Positions 8,634-15,611 are shown, counted from the first letter of the stretch. The stretch is DNA of 64,000 nucleotides from Clostridia bacterium (GCA_910574475.1 CAJTAT010000002.1:431120-495119); one strand, 5' to 3'. The notes: generated from the sequence alone by a model not told the origin. Translations and numbers: made by a program.

Positions 8634-8987
8634 CTACTCTTCCCGCAGTATATCCAGCTTACTTTTTCCTTTCGGCGCCGCTGGTACCATATCGGTTAAA
8701 GTTTTGATAATGGCCGTATAATTCTTAATCATAGTGTTATATACGTCCACTTCCGCAGACTTCTTTTTTCCCCACTGGTTCGCGCCGTTTTGGTATTCGT
8801 CTACGCACCCTTCTACCTCTATGGTTTTCTGCAATTCCTCTAATTCGACGTGCATAAAAGCAGCCTTCTGTATCAGTGGCGTGACTATCTTTTTCTTGTT
8901 TTCGTCAAGTTCTTTGAAAACCTTGTTAATCTTGCTTATTTCGGCTTTAATCCTTTGTTCTTTGGTCTTCTCCTTTTTGGCTGCCAT
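8634..8987 (-). CDS. Terminase small subunit (P27 family)
   Basis: 117 residues from the ATG at 8987 (MAAKKEKTKEQRIKAE), placed six bases after GGGGGTG. The longer frame upstream runs through low-complexity G-rich DNA and is unlikely to be translated. The segment EYQNGANQWGKKKSAEVDVYNTMIKNY matches the C-terminal pattern of P27-type small terminases, which recognise the packaging site. A basic N-terminal helix is present. Position directly before TerL supports this. Confidence 0.88.
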   Translation of the reverse strand: MAAKKEKTKEQRIKAEISKINKVFKELDENKKKIVTPLIQKAAFMHVELEELQKTIEVEGCVDEYQNGANQWGKKKSAEVDVYNTMIKNYTAIIKTLTDMVPAAPKGKSKLDILREE

Positions 8988-9118
8988 AGAGTACACCCCC
9001 TTTTTTCCTTCCATCACCCCCACACCCCCTACACCACGCACGCGCGCGCCCGTAGGGTTTTTTTGTAGTTCCCCCCTCGGTATTCCGCCCCCTTAATTTT
9101 TATGGGGAATGGGGGGGA
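8988..9118 (-). other. Non-coding G/C-rich strip, candidate cos packaging site
   Basis: The 131 bases between the HNH gene and TerS have no supported gene. They contain runs of G or C (a GGGGGG-type run near 9111-9117, CCCCCC near 9070-9075) and an alternating CGCGCGCG stretch near 9040-9050. In HK97-like phages the cos site lies exactly here, and cleavage often needs the neighbouring HNH protein. That this is the cos site is inferred from position and composition; no known cos consensus is recognised. Confidence 0.35.
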
Positions 9119-9403
9119 CTACAGATAAACTATATTCCCTTCCGCGTCAAATTTGTACCGCCTGTTCTTCTCTGTGCGGTGGTGTTCTTTATTGTGGCAA
9201 TCCTGGCATAACGCTTCCAGGTTATCCCAGCTTAACGCTATGGCCTGGTCGTTGATATTCTCCCGCGTTAAGTACGTCTTATGGTGACATATCTTTGCTG
9301 GCTCCCCGCAGCGTTCGCATATATTGTTCTGCGTAAGCAGATACGCCCGGCTTGTATCCTTCCAGTTCTGTGACAAATAGAACGCTTGCGCCCATTGCTT
9401 CAT
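9119..9403 (-). CDS. HNH endonuclease (terminase-associated)
   Basis: 94 residues from the ATG at 9403 (MKQWAQAFYLSQNWKD), preceded by GAAAGAAGG. It shows paired Cys motifs (CERCG and CQDCH) that would bind zinc, the ICHHKTYLT His pair, and the final HNKEHH segment. Together these form the HNH fold with the usual ...N..DNLEALCQDCHNKEHH ending. Phage HNH proteins next to the terminase genes stimulate TerL cutting at cos. It is the first gene after the terminator at 9421-9468, so it probably opens the late transcript. Confidence 0.93.
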   Translation of the reverse strand: MKQWAQAFYLSQNWKDTSRAYLLTQNNICERCGEPAKICHHKTYLTRENINDQAIALSWDNLEALCQDCHNKEHHRTEKNRRYKFDAEGNIVYL

Positions 9404-9420
9404 AATCGCACCTTCTTTCA

Positions 9421-9468
9421 CAAAAGAAAAATAGTAGCCTGCTGCCGCCCGGCGCCTGCTACTATTTT
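9421..9468 (-). terminator. Rho-independent terminator between early and late phage genes
   Basis: On the minus strand an 11-base arm (9468 to 9458) pairs perfectly with 9438-9428. A short T-rich tail (TTCTTTTG) follows toward 9421. It lies after the ArpU-like regulator gene and before the HNH gene. It would therefore end the early transcript and separate the packaging genes, unless antiterminated. Confidence 0.7.
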
Positions 9469-9470
9469 CA

Positions 9471-9536
9471 TGCTACCATTTTACCGCGTTGGCTTCCCTA
9501 TGAAAACCCCAGCTTTTTACCATCCGTTTACCATGC
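9471..9536 (-). promoter_or_regulatory. Repeated TTTACCAT motifs near the late gene start
   Basis: On the plus strand TTTACCAT occurs at 9516-9523 and 9527-9534, exactly 11 bases apart. Related TACCAT and TTTACC copies lie at 9474-9485. Spacing of one helical turn next to the regulator gene and just upstream of the late genes suggests a binding site for an activator or antiterminator. No canonical promoter was found here. The function is inference. Confidence 0.35.
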
Positions 9537-10127
9537 TTACTTTTCATCCTCCAACCCCCACAACAGTACCGACATTTCATTGATTATCCCCGTAACCCAG
9601 CGGCGCGGTGTATTCTTCCCCAGGCGTTCCCCCGTGTCCTTCTCCACCTGTTCTATAATCTGTTCGTATGCCATGCCTTGCATGAAATACATATCGAATA
9701 CTTTATATTCCAGTTCCCGGCCTGCTGCCGCCCGGCGCCTTGCCATTTCGTCTATAGCCTTATCTACATTCGCCGTCATAAGCATAGTTCTAAACCTGGT
9801 ACGCCTCACGCTGCGTAAATAGGTTTCTTGCTGCTCTTCCGTCATATCCTGTATTTCCAGTTGGGTACCTTCGCTTACCGCGTTTTCGATATGGAAAACC
9901 GCGTCACGGTAACACTTCATCAGCGAAAAAGTATCATGGTATTTATTCCTCTTCCGCTCTTTGGTTTCTTCCCGTTTCAGTTCCCTTATAGCTGTTTTGG
10001 CTGCCTCTTGTAACATGGTCTTTAATGCCTCTTCGGTAAGAATAACGCAAGCGGCGGCCTGTTCTCCTTCCGGCGTTCCCAGGTCTGCGCCCGCTTCTAT
10101 CTCCGCAGCCTTTACATTCTCTTCCAT
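9537..10127 (-). CDS. ArpU/sigma-like phage late transcription regulator
   Basis: 196 residues from the ATG at 10127 (MEENVKAAEIEAG), preceded by AAAGGAGATATAGGGGA. The C-terminal half has MARRRAAAGRELEYKVFDMYFMQG followed by MAYEQIIEQVEKDTGERLGKNTPRRWV, which looks like a region-4-type helix-turn-helix. This organisation (a helical N-terminus and a sigma-4-like HTH in a protein of about 150-200 residues just before HNH/terminase) is typical of ArpU-type late regulators. These regulators probably switch on packaging and structural genes. A direct-repeat array and a terminator follow immediately. Confidence 0.65.
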   Translation of the reverse strand: MEENVKAAEIEAGADLGTPEGEQAAACVILTEEALKTMLQEAAKTAIRELKREETKERKRNKYHDTFSLMKCYRDAVFHIENAVSEGTQLEIQDMTEEQQETYLRSVRRTRFRTMLMTANVDKAIDEMARRRAAAGRELEYKVFDMYFMQGMAYEQIIEQVEKDTGERLGKNTPRRWVTGIINEMSVLLWGLEDEK

Positions 10128-10131
10128 TCCC

Positions 10132-10308
10132 CTATATCTCCTTTCCTTTTTCCCGTACTGCTGCCGCCTGGCCTTCTCCCTGGCGTTCCTTCTGCAATCC
10201 GTCCGGCTTATGCTTCCGTTTCCCGGTATCATCCCTTGAAATGGCATACAGCGTAAAGCAGATAATAGCCGTAATGATAATAGCCGTTAAGTTAATTTCC
10301 TGTATCAT
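10132..10308 (-). CDS. Small single-pass membrane protein
   Basis: 58 residues (MIQEINLTAIIITAIICFTLYAIS...). One hydrophobic segment (residues 7-23) is followed by a basic, hydrophilic tail. The ATG at 10308 overlaps the end of the gene upstream, and the GGTGAAAAAGG sequence there can act as ribosome site. The function is unknown. Possible roles are a small phage membrane anchor or superinfection protein. Confidence 0.55.
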   Translation of the reverse strand: MIQEINLTAIIITAIICFTLYAISRDDTGKRKHKPDGLQKERQGEGQAAAVREKGKEI

Positions 10309-10621
10309 CCTTTTTCACCCCCATTCTTATAGCTGCCGCCCAGCCCCTTGCTTCCGGTTCCAGGCCTTCCAAAAACTCTGCGTATTCCTCTTCGGTCATG
10401 GTCTGTATACGTTCTTTGGTTTTCTCCCATGCGTCTGCCAGCTTTTTGCCTATTATCTCTACAGCCTCTTTTGCAGCATAGAACACTTTTCTAAACCCTT
10501 CCGCCAGCGCGTCCGCCACGTTCTGCATATCCACCCCATACGCCTGGTAAATATAGCTTTTTGTAGGCGGGTTATGTCCGTACCGCTTTTTATACGCCTT
10601 TTTCTTCTGCCTTCTGTTCAT
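10292..10621 (-). CDS. Hypothetical phage protein
   Basis: 109 residues, starting with a very basic stretch (MNRRQKKKAYKKRYG). Amphipathic helices follow (ADALAEGFRKVFYAAKEAVEIIGKKLADAWEKTKERIQ) with a final conserved-looking EEEYAEFLEGLEPEARGWAA. No enzymatic motif is visible. It overlaps both neighbours slightly, so it is part of the same early transcript. I do not recognise the family. Confidence 0.6.
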   Translation of the reverse strand: MNRRQKKKAYKKRYGHNPPTKSYIYQAYGVDMQNVADALAEGFRKVFYAAKEAVEIIGKKLADAWEKTKERIQTMTEEEYAEFLEGLEPEARGWAAAIRMGVKKDDTGN

Positions 10622-10871
10622 CCTTCTTTACCCCTTTCCTGGTGAAATGTTTATACGGCAGATACCAGGCTGGCATAGTTACCGCCAGCAGCAGCCAGGC
10701 CAGCGCAACCGCCAGCCCGGCCAACAAATAACCGCCGTAATATCTCAAATTCTCCGCTATCTCTCCGGCGGCCTCTGCCACATATCCGCCTACCGTTATA
10801 CAGAAACTTTCCACGGTATCCGTATACCGCTTCATAATCCCCGCTATAAGTTCTTTCGCCCTCTGTCCCAT
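10590..10871 (-). CDS. Hypothetical phage membrane protein
   Basis: 93 residues from the ATG at 10871 (MGQRAKELIAGIMKRY), with GGGAAGG just before it. A longer frame begins at 10937 but overlaps the neighbour. Residues 48-75 (GGYLLAGLAVALAWLLLAV) form one hydrophobic, Leu/Ala-rich membrane span. The C-terminus is highly charged (KGVKKDEQKAEEKGV). It overlaps the next gene by 32 bases. The function is unknown; a holin is unlikely because it sits with the early genes. Confidence 0.55.
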   Translation of the reverse strand: MGQRAKELIAGIMKRYTDTVESFCITVGGYVAEAAGEIAENLRYYGGYLLAGLAVALAWLLLAVTMPAWYLPYKHFTRKGVKKDEQKAEEKGV

Positions 10872-10887
10872 CCTTCCCGCCCCTTCC

Positions 10888-11151
10888 CTATATCCAGCTT
10901 TCCACCACGCTTTTATAATCTTCCTGGCTTGCTGCAAAAGGCAGTTTATCCGGGAACCGTTTAGAAATGTCTTCCCGCAGTTCGTCCACGGTATCCCTGG
11001 TTATTATTGTGTCCGTTGGCGCTGTCCCGTCAAATATCCGCGCTACGCATTTTTCCGGGTAATCTGCCGGGTGACTGTAAACGCATATAATGGGCTGTTT
11101 TAATCCGCTTGTGTCTACTTCGGAAAAACTCTTAACTTCTTTCGTTTTCAT
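10888..11151 (-). CDS. Hypothetical phage protein downstream of parB
   Basis: 87 residues (MKTKEVKSFSEVDTSGLKQP...). It looks like a small alpha/beta protein with ICVYSHPADYPEKCVARIFDG and a helical C-terminus. Its ATG overlaps the stop of parB by four bases, which indicates translational coupling. It may therefore work with the partition genes, although no partition motif is visible. I do not recognise the family. Confidence 0.6.
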   Translation of the reverse strand: MKTKEVKSFSEVDTSGLKQPIICVYSHPADYPEKCVARIFDGTAPTDTIITRDTVDELREDISKRFPDKLPFAASQEDYKSVVESWI

Positions 11152-12254
11152 GCTTCCCCGCCTTCCTGGCCTACTGCTGCCGCCTGGCTCTTTTCCTGGT
11201 TCTCCGCCTTTATCAGAATTTCTTGCATTGTCTGCACATCCTCATAGCTTAAGGCGTCTACTACATACATCATCCGGCGCAATGTATAAATAGCCCATTG
11301 CCGGGTATCCCAGGTTGAACGGTCGCCAGGAAGCCCCGTATTTATCAGCGCTTCGGTGTCCGTTTCGGACATTTCGGCCAGCGCTGTGCTGGCGTCTACA
11401 TACCGCTTTAACTCCCTGGCGTTCTGCGCCTCTTCCTCTGCCTTTTCCTGCTTCTCTATGGCGTCCGCTATGGCCTGTTCTGCCTCTATGTTGGCCTTCT
11501 CCGCGTCCTCTGCTGCCTTTTCGGCCTTCTCCTGGGCTTTTGCTGCCACCTTCTCCGCCACCTTCTGCGCTATTTCCTTCGTTTTCACGTCTTCGCCTGC
11601 TGCCGCCCTGGCGGCTATGGCCTTCTGTTCCTCTTCCGGCAGCCTGGCAGCTTCGTAGGCTTTCGATATGCCTATATTGCCTTCCTTAAACTGTTCTTTG
11701 ATCTCCGGCGTGGCGCTGTTGTTGATCTTCTCAATGCGTGCCATGTTGGTGGGCTTCTCTCCCAGGATATTGCCTACTATATCGCGTATACGGCCTTCCT
11801 GGGATATTTCCCCATTTTCCCGCATTTTCTCTAATACCTTCTTAAGCCTGGCGGCAAGTTCCGTTTTCTCATAATCCGTAAGCCCCTGGGTGTATCCGTT
11901 CCCGGACAGTAACGCCAGTTCGTACATGGTTTCCGACATATCCCGGAAGAAATAACGCACCTTTTCAAACTTCGTATAGCCGCGTTCCAGGTTTAACAGG
12001 TTCGCCCGGTTCCGGCGGTGGCCGTCCACTATCAAAAATTCCCCGTTTACCCTTGCCAGTACGGTGGGCTGTTCCTGCCCTACCAGCAGGAAGCTATCTG
12101 CCAGGGCTTCTATGCCCTCGTAAGTCTTCCGGGTATTCTCCGGCGCCTCTTTTACCTCTTTCGGGTTTAAGTATATTTCCTGGTAGTCCTTTGCGGTAGC
12201 CACCTGCTGCCGCGCTTTCGGGTTCATCATATCCAATACGCTAAATGCTGCCAT
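11148..12254 (-). CDS. parB: ParB/Spo0J family partition protein of the phage element
   Basis: 368 residues. The N-terminal ParB domain has GQEQPTVLARVNGEFLIVDGHRRNRAN near residue 75, which is the CTP-binding box with GHRRNRA in place of the usual GERRWRA. ENPEAPENTRKTYEGIEAL-like positioning precedes it, and a helix-turn-helix-rich region follows (residues 120-215). Residues 215-285 are a Glu/Ala/Lys-rich coiled coil that chromosomal ParB proteins lack. It shares its first base with the parA stop. With the adjacent ParA it should segregate an extrachromosomal form of the element. A role only as a transcription regulator is an alternative. Confidence 0.85.
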   Translation of the reverse strand: MAAFSVLDMMNPKARQQVATAKDYQEIYLNPKEVKEAPENTRKTYEGIEALADSFLLVGQEQPTVLARVNGEFLIVDGHRRNRANLLNLERGYTKFEKVRYFFRDMSETMYELALLSGNGYTQGLTDYEKTELAARLKKVLEKMRENGEISQEGRIRDIVGNILGEKPTNMARIEKINNSATPEIKEQFKEGNIGISKAYEAARLPEEEQKAIAARAAAGEDVKTKEIAQKVAEKVAAKAQEKAEKAAEDAEKANIEAEQAIADAIEKQEKAEEEAQNARELKRYVDASTALAEMSETDTEALINTGLPGDRSTWDTRQWAIYTLRRMMYVVDALSYEDVQTMQEILIKAENQEKSQAAAVGQEGGEA

Positions 12255-13078
12255 TACTGTACCCCCTTCCCTTCCTGCAGGTCTGCTGCCTGCTCCGCTT
12301 CAATCTCTCCCAGGTATTCCGCCACAAATTTGCGGTACTTTATTGCCGTCCAGCTGCGTGGTGCATATTCTACAATAGGCTGGCAGAAAAACGTACTTTC
12401 CGGCGCCTTCACGCTGTACCATATCTTGCTTTCAAACACTTTGTAGCCCTTTTCTTGCAGCCATTCCATGCCGGATATATTGGTATCCGTATTTTGCCAC
12501 ATTGTCGGCAGCACTCCCCGGAATTGCAGGCGGCTGTTTAGCTGCTTCATTTGCTCCACCTGCTCTATAATCACGTCCAGGCCTGCCAGCGCCCAGGCGT
12601 CTACTTTTGTGGGTACTATCACGTCGTCACTTACTGCCAGGGCGTTAATGACGTTTAAGCCTAAATCCGGCGGGTTGTCTATGATGATAAAATCATAGGG
12701 TTTCCCCTCTTCCAGCGGGTAGGCCTCTGCCAGCGCCTTAAAGCGTTCTATCTGGTCTTCACTCTCTTCCCTGGTTAAATCGTTCGTAGCCTGCAATAAA
12801 GACATATTCGCGGGTATAATATCCATACAGGGGTAGCCCGGCAGCGTAACCCGTAAGCTGTTTACGTCCTGGTACCATCCCCGCAGCAGTTTGGCCGCCC
12901 CGCTCTCCGTTTCATCCTGGTAAGCACTGAATAGCTTTGATAAATTCCCCTGTTTGTCATTGTCTACCAGTAACACGCTTTTCCCGTGTCCAAAATTCAG
13001 AATATGCGCCATATTGGCAGCCGTGAAGGTTTTACCTACTCCCCCTTTAAGGTTAATAATGCTTATTACTCTTGTCAT
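12254..13078 (-). CDS. parA: ParA/Soj family partition ATPase of the phage element
   Basis: 274 residues. It has the deviant Walker A NLKGGVGKTFTAAN at residues 9-22, the A' box VLLVDNDKQGNLS near residue 37, and Walker B FIIIDNPPDLGLN near residue 130. These are typical of Soj/ParA ATPases that move ParB-bound DNA on the nucleoid. It differs clearly from the chromosomal Soj at 56,158. An N-terminal HTH (as in P1 ParA) is absent, so an operator-binding role may fall to ParB. An inverted repeat lies just upstream (13,094-13,116). Confidence 0.9.
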   Translation of the reverse strand: MTRVISIINLKGGVGKTFTAANMAHILNFGHGKSVLLVDNDKQGNLSKLFSAYQDETESGAAKLLRGWYQDVNSLRVTLPGYPCMDIIPANMSLLQATNDLTREESEDQIERFKALAEAYPLEEGKPYDFIIIDNPPDLGLNVINALAVSDDVIVPTKVDAWALAGLDVIIEQVEQMKQLNSRLQFRGVLPTMWQNTDTNISGMEWLQEKGYKVFESKIWYSVKAPESTFFCQPIVEYAPRSWTAIKYRKFVAEYLGEIEAEQAADLQEGKGVQ

Positions 13079-13093
13079 GCTCTCCGCCTTTCT

Positions 13094-13116
13094 TTCGCTC
13101 CGTTGAACCTAGCGAA
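13094..13116. repeat. Inverted repeat upstream of phage parA
   Basis: TTCGCT (13094-13099) and AGCGAA (13111-13116) form a perfect 6-base inverted repeat with an 11-base centre, in the leader of parA. The spacing suits a dimeric DNA-binding protein. It may be an operator or a centromere-like site for the element's ParB. No second copy was noticed. Confidence 0.35.
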
Positions 13117-13122
13117 CACTTT

Positions 13123-13287
13123 TTATTTATTGTTTTTTCTTTCCGCTCTGATCGCCTGTACCGTGGCTATTACCTTCGGCAGTACCGGGCATATATGGCA
13201 GTTTCTTTCCGGCGTTACCGCCCCGTCGCAGTCTAAGCAAGTGTCTATGTACGTGTCCAGCTGCTTTCTTGCCTCTGTCTTCTCCAT
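13123..13287 (-). CDS. Small Cys-motif (zinc ribbon-like) protein
   Basis: 54 residues (MEKTEARKQLDTYIDTCLDCDG...). Two pairs of cysteines, CLDC and CHIC, are 11 residues apart, which suggests a zinc knuckle. A basic tail ends in ERKNNK. A GAGGGGGTGAGAGG ribosome site precedes the ATG at 13287. It lies between the VRR-NUC gene and parA. It is probably a small DNA- or protein-binding accessory factor; I do not recognise a named family. Confidence 0.6.
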   Translation of the reverse strand: MEKTEARKQLDTYIDTCLDCDGAVTPERNCHICPVLPKVIATVQAIRAERKNNK

Positions 13288-13299
13288 CCTCTCACCCCC

Positions 13300-13737
13300 T
13301 CACGCTAAAGGAAGCAACCCGCCGGGCGCTGCGTCTTTTCCTGCGCCTGCTGCCGCGTCCTGTCCTAATCTGCCTTCCAGGTAATCACCTATCAGCTGTA
13401 CAGTATCCTGCCATCCGTAGCAGATCACCGCTAAATACCCTTGCTGCCCCAGGCGCTTTATAAATTCCTTCTGCGACTTTTGGACGGAACCGCCCGGCGC
13501 CTTCAACTCGATATACAAGCCATGATACCCGCAGCGGGCTACTGGTAAAACTAAGTCCGGTACCCCAGCTTTTACGCCCTGGCGCTTTAATACTGCTGCC
13601 GTCGCCTTATCCCGTTTCCCGCCGTTCGGTACATGGTACAGTAATTCAAGTTCCGGGTACTGCTGCATATTCCAGCCGCACCACTGTATTATTGCTTCCT
13701 GGTGTCCGCTTTCGTCGCTTAATCTAAAGTTCCTCAC
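13300..13737 (-). CDS. VRR-NUC domain nuclease
   Basis: 145 residues. The VRR-NUC core is visible: HVPNGGKRDK near residue 35, GVKAGVPDLVLP near 55, and GLYIELKAPGGSVQKSQKEF near 75, with PD...E-L-K as the catalytic PD-(D/E)XK set. GYLAVICYGW follows. Phage-encoded stand-alone VRR-NUC proteins are common in replication modules and are thought to resolve branched DNA. The last 20 residues are Ala/Gly-rich. It overlaps the upstream membrane protein gene by four bases. Confidence 0.9.
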   Translation of the reverse strand: MRNFRLSDESGHQEAIIQWCGWNMQQYPELELLYHVPNGGKRDKATAAVLKRQGVKAGVPDLVLPVARCGYHGLYIELKAPGGSVQKSQKEFIKRLGQQGYLAVICYGWQDTVQLIGDYLEGRLGQDAAAGAGKDAAPGGLLPLA

Positions 13738-13892
13738 ACTGTCACCCCCTTTCTATCATCCTGGCCGCCCCACTCTTCCCAGCGGTGTAACTCGTTAAGC
13801 CCTTCCGCCACGATACCCACGCCCGCCATGAACGCGGTACCCACCACAAGAAGGAAGGTAACTGCTGCCGCTACTCCTATCACTCTTACCAT
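13734..13892 (-). CDS. Small membrane protein
   Basis: 52 residues from the ATG at 13892 (MVRVIGVAAAVTFLLVVG), placed nine bases after AAAGGAG. One hydrophobic segment covers residues 3-28. The remainder is hydrophilic and ends DDRKGVTV. It is coupled by a four-base overlap to the nuclease gene. The function is unknown. Confidence 0.5.
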   Translation of the reverse strand: MVRVIGVAAAVTFLLVVGTAFMAGVGIVAEGLNELHRWEEWGGQDDRKGVTV

Positions 13893-13912
13893 GTGCCTGC
13901 GCTCCTTTCTTT

Positions 13913-14671
13913 TCAATTCAGCCTCACCATTCTATACCGCAGGAACCCATACCCGTAATACTCCGGGCTATGCGTCCCCACCTCTATGCTGTCCTTGACT
14001 ATGTAATAGCCTTTATATGGCTTCGGTTCGTTGTAATACGTATTTCTGTTTTGTATTATCCTGTATTCCGGTTCCGGCATTACCAGGTTTTTACTTCTGT
14101 TCCACCGCTTCCCCTGTAATGCCTCTTCCGTCCCTATGGTCTTATCTGTGTATTTTATGAGATACGCCGCCAGCTTGCTGTAGTCCCCGTCTGTATCCAG
14201 GGGGCTAAAGTGTATCTTGCTATTTCCCTGGTATGCTTTCTTCCAGCAGGCTTGTATCTGCTTTGTGTCTATGCCTGGCTGGTTTATAACTAAATGGTGG
14301 TGCCTGGCTCCCTTCTCCCCTATCTCCATTACATGAACATACTTTAACGGGTACCCGGCAGCCTTATATACCTTCCGCATCTCCCTTAAGAATACATCAG
14401 CGTCTTTCCTCATTTCTTCCCGCGTCCTGTACTCCATGCCCTTCTTACGGACATAACCAAAATCTATATGTAAGTCACCGTCCTGGTAATTCTCATTCAG
14501 CAGCAACCTTAATTTTCTTTCCGCGTTCTTACTGTTTATTTTTTTCTGTTCCTCTTTGGTGGGCTTTACCTTATCCCCCTTCTTAATCCCTTTCTTTTTA
14601 TACTGACTGGTAAAGAACCTTTCTACCTCTATCGTCTTACCCGCCCTTGTAACCTTCTCCACGTATGGCAT
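13913..14671 (-). CDS. HUH-type replication initiator (Rep)
   Basis: 252 residues. The central metal-binding motif is RHHHLVIN at about residue 125, preceded by a YVHVMEIGEKG strand. A downstream helix, KLAAYLIKYTDK near residue 170, supplies the likely catalytic Tyr in a Y-x2-K-Y pattern. This is the motif order of rolling-circle Rep and relaxase-type HUH nucleases. The first 60 residues are very basic. Similar proteins start plasmid or single-strand phage replication by nicking an origin. A stem-loop and possible antisense RNA lie upstream (14,732-14,860). The ATG at 14671 follows AGGGGGTGG. Rep activity is inferred from motifs; the exact family is not certain. Confidence 0.8.
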   Translation of the reverse strand: MPYVEKVTRAGKTIEVERFFTSQYKKKGIKKGDKVKPTKEEQKKINSKNAERKLRLLLNENYQDGDLHIDFGYVRKKGMEYRTREEMRKDADVFLREMRKVYKAAGYPLKYVHVMEIGEKGARHHHLVINQPGIDTKQIQACWKKAYQGNSKIHFSPLDTDGDYSKLAAYLIKYTDKTIGTEEALQGKRWNRSKNLVMPEPEYRIIQNRNTYYNEPKPYKGYYIVKDSIEVGTHSPEYYGYGFLRYRMVRLN

Positions 14672-14731
14672 ATCCAGCCACCCCCTTTATAGGTTTCTAT
14701 AGTCGGATAGTTAATACTTTTATCAAGTGTT

Positions 14732-14751
14732 AAAAGCGGGTTCCCGCCCGC
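14732..14751 (-). terminator. Possible attenuator hairpin in the rep leader
   Basis: On the minus strand GCGGG (14751-14747) pairs with CCCGC (14740-14736) across a six-base loop, followed by TTTT (14735-14732). A short GC stem plus T run in a rep leader resembles the attenuators used by plasmids with antisense copy control. The stem is only five base pairs, so activity is uncertain. Confidence 0.3.
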
Positions 14752-14758
14752 GTTTTCC

Positions 14759-14787
14759 TTGACTTCCCGCCATACGTGAAATATAAT
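14759..14787 (+). promoter_or_regulatory. Strong sigma-70-type promoter pointing against rep
   Basis: TTGACT at 14759-14764 and a perfect TATAAT at 14782-14787 are separated by exactly 17 bases on the plus strand. All surrounding genes run on the minus strand, so this promoter reads away from rep toward ssb. Its transcript would meet a terminator-like hairpin about 30 bases later. Confidence 0.6.
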
Positions 14788-14793
14788 TATTTG

Positions 14794-14860
14794 TGTGAAG
14801 TATTTTCACCTATGGCATAGCCCCGGCAGTTTTCCCGAACTGCTGGGGCTTCTTTCTTCC
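14794..14860 (+). ncRNA. Candidate small antisense RNA near rep
   Basis: The expected start is about 14794, six to seven bases after the -10 box. A small hairpin GTGAA/TTCAC lies near 14794-14810. A 13-base-pair stem with a single G-T pair (14819-14831 with 14839-14851) follows, then TTCTTTCTT. Promoter, short body and terminator fit a small RNA of about 65 bases complementary to any transcript running from ssb into rep. Countertranscribed RNAs of this size control Rep in many plasmids. No homologous RNA family is recognised. Confidence 0.4.
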
Positions 14861-14865
14861 TGCTT

Positions 14866-15486
14866 TCATATTCTCTTTTCAATGTGCCGCGCGCTCACTT
14901 CGTAGGCCGTTAAAATGGCTTCTGTGCCGTCCTGGCGCTTTGTATAGTCCCGGCTCTGTAAACGCCCTTCTAGGGCTATCCTGGTGTCTTTCCGGTACTC
15001 TGCTGCCGCCTTCGCGTCGTTTCCCCAGCATATTGTAGGGATAAAGCTAAAGTACCCTTCCTTAAAGGCAGAAGGAACCTTTACCGTTACTTCCGTGATC
15101 TTCCGCCCCTTCGGCGTGGTTCTGTGTATTGGCTTCTTGGCTACAATGCCTTCCAGGTATACGCCGTTCTGCTGCTCCACCTGCTCCGAAACTACGCCCA
15201 CATATTCCGCCAGGACAAAAACCACGATACGCCCGCCGGGAACCTCTTTATAGGTCTGCATTTGCCCCATAACCATGATGTAGGCGCCGTCTACCAGCTG
15301 CCCCGGCGTCGCCTCTGCTTCCTGGCCGTAAATGACTATCACGCGGTCGCTGGCCTGCCTGCTGCCGTCCGCTCTGCTGATCTCCAGGTAAAGCCTGCTT
15401 AAGTTGCTGGCGCCGTAAATTTCCGGCTGCTTCTCAATCTCCCCGGCTACCCTTCCGGCCAGGCCTACCACATTCTTTTTTTCCAT
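14866..15486 (-). CDS. Single-stranded DNA-binding (SSB-like, two OB folds)
   Basis: 206 residues. The second half (from about residue 108) reads YLEGIVAKKPIHRTTPKGRKITEVTV, then FIPTICWGNDA and TRIALEGRLQSRDY, which is an SSB/PriB OB-fold pattern. The first half (VGLAGRVAGEIEKQPE, SDRVIVIYG, GAYIMVMGQMQTY) looks like a second, more divergent OB fold. The acidic SSB tail is absent. It probably protects single strands produced by the adjacent Rep. The gene ends just before the antisense RNA locus. Confidence 0.85.
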   Translation of the reverse strand: MEKKNVVGLAGRVAGEIEKQPEIYGASNLSRLYLEISRADGSRQASDRVIVIYGQEAEATPGQLVDGAYIMVMGQMQTYKEVPGGRIVVFVLAEYVGVVSEQVEQQNGVYLEGIVAKKPIHRTTPKGRKITEVTVKVPSAFKEGYFSFIPTICWGNDAKAAAEYRKDTRIALEGRLQSRDYTKRQDGTEAILTAYEVSARHIEKRI

Positions 15487-15607
15487 CTTTTCCGCTTTCC
15501 TTTCCTGCCTCTTTCTTCCGGCTGCCTCTATCCGCGCTTATAATAGCCTTGTAGGCCGTTTCGTCATAATAACCGCTTCTATTGTGCCGTATATCCGCTG
15601 TATGCAA
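15434..15607 (-). CDS. Small basic phage protein overlapping ssb
   Basis: 57 residues from a TTG at 15607, seven bases after AAGGGG. The start LHTADIRHNRSGYYDETAYKAI looks like a real short protein, whereas the tail is Lys/Arg/Gly-rich and overlaps the ssb gene by 53 bases. The YYDETAYKAI segment resembles small proteins seen in phage replication modules. Evidence is limited to the ribosome site, the overlap and the non-random N-terminal half. Confidence 0.4.
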   Translation of the reverse strand: MHTADIRHNRSGYYDETAYKAIISADRGSRKKEAGKESGKDGKKECGRPGRKGSRGD

Positions 15608-15611
15608 TCCT

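Noticed and set aside
10590..10871. Holin
   Set aside because: It has only one membrane span and lies with early genes, away from any lysis module.
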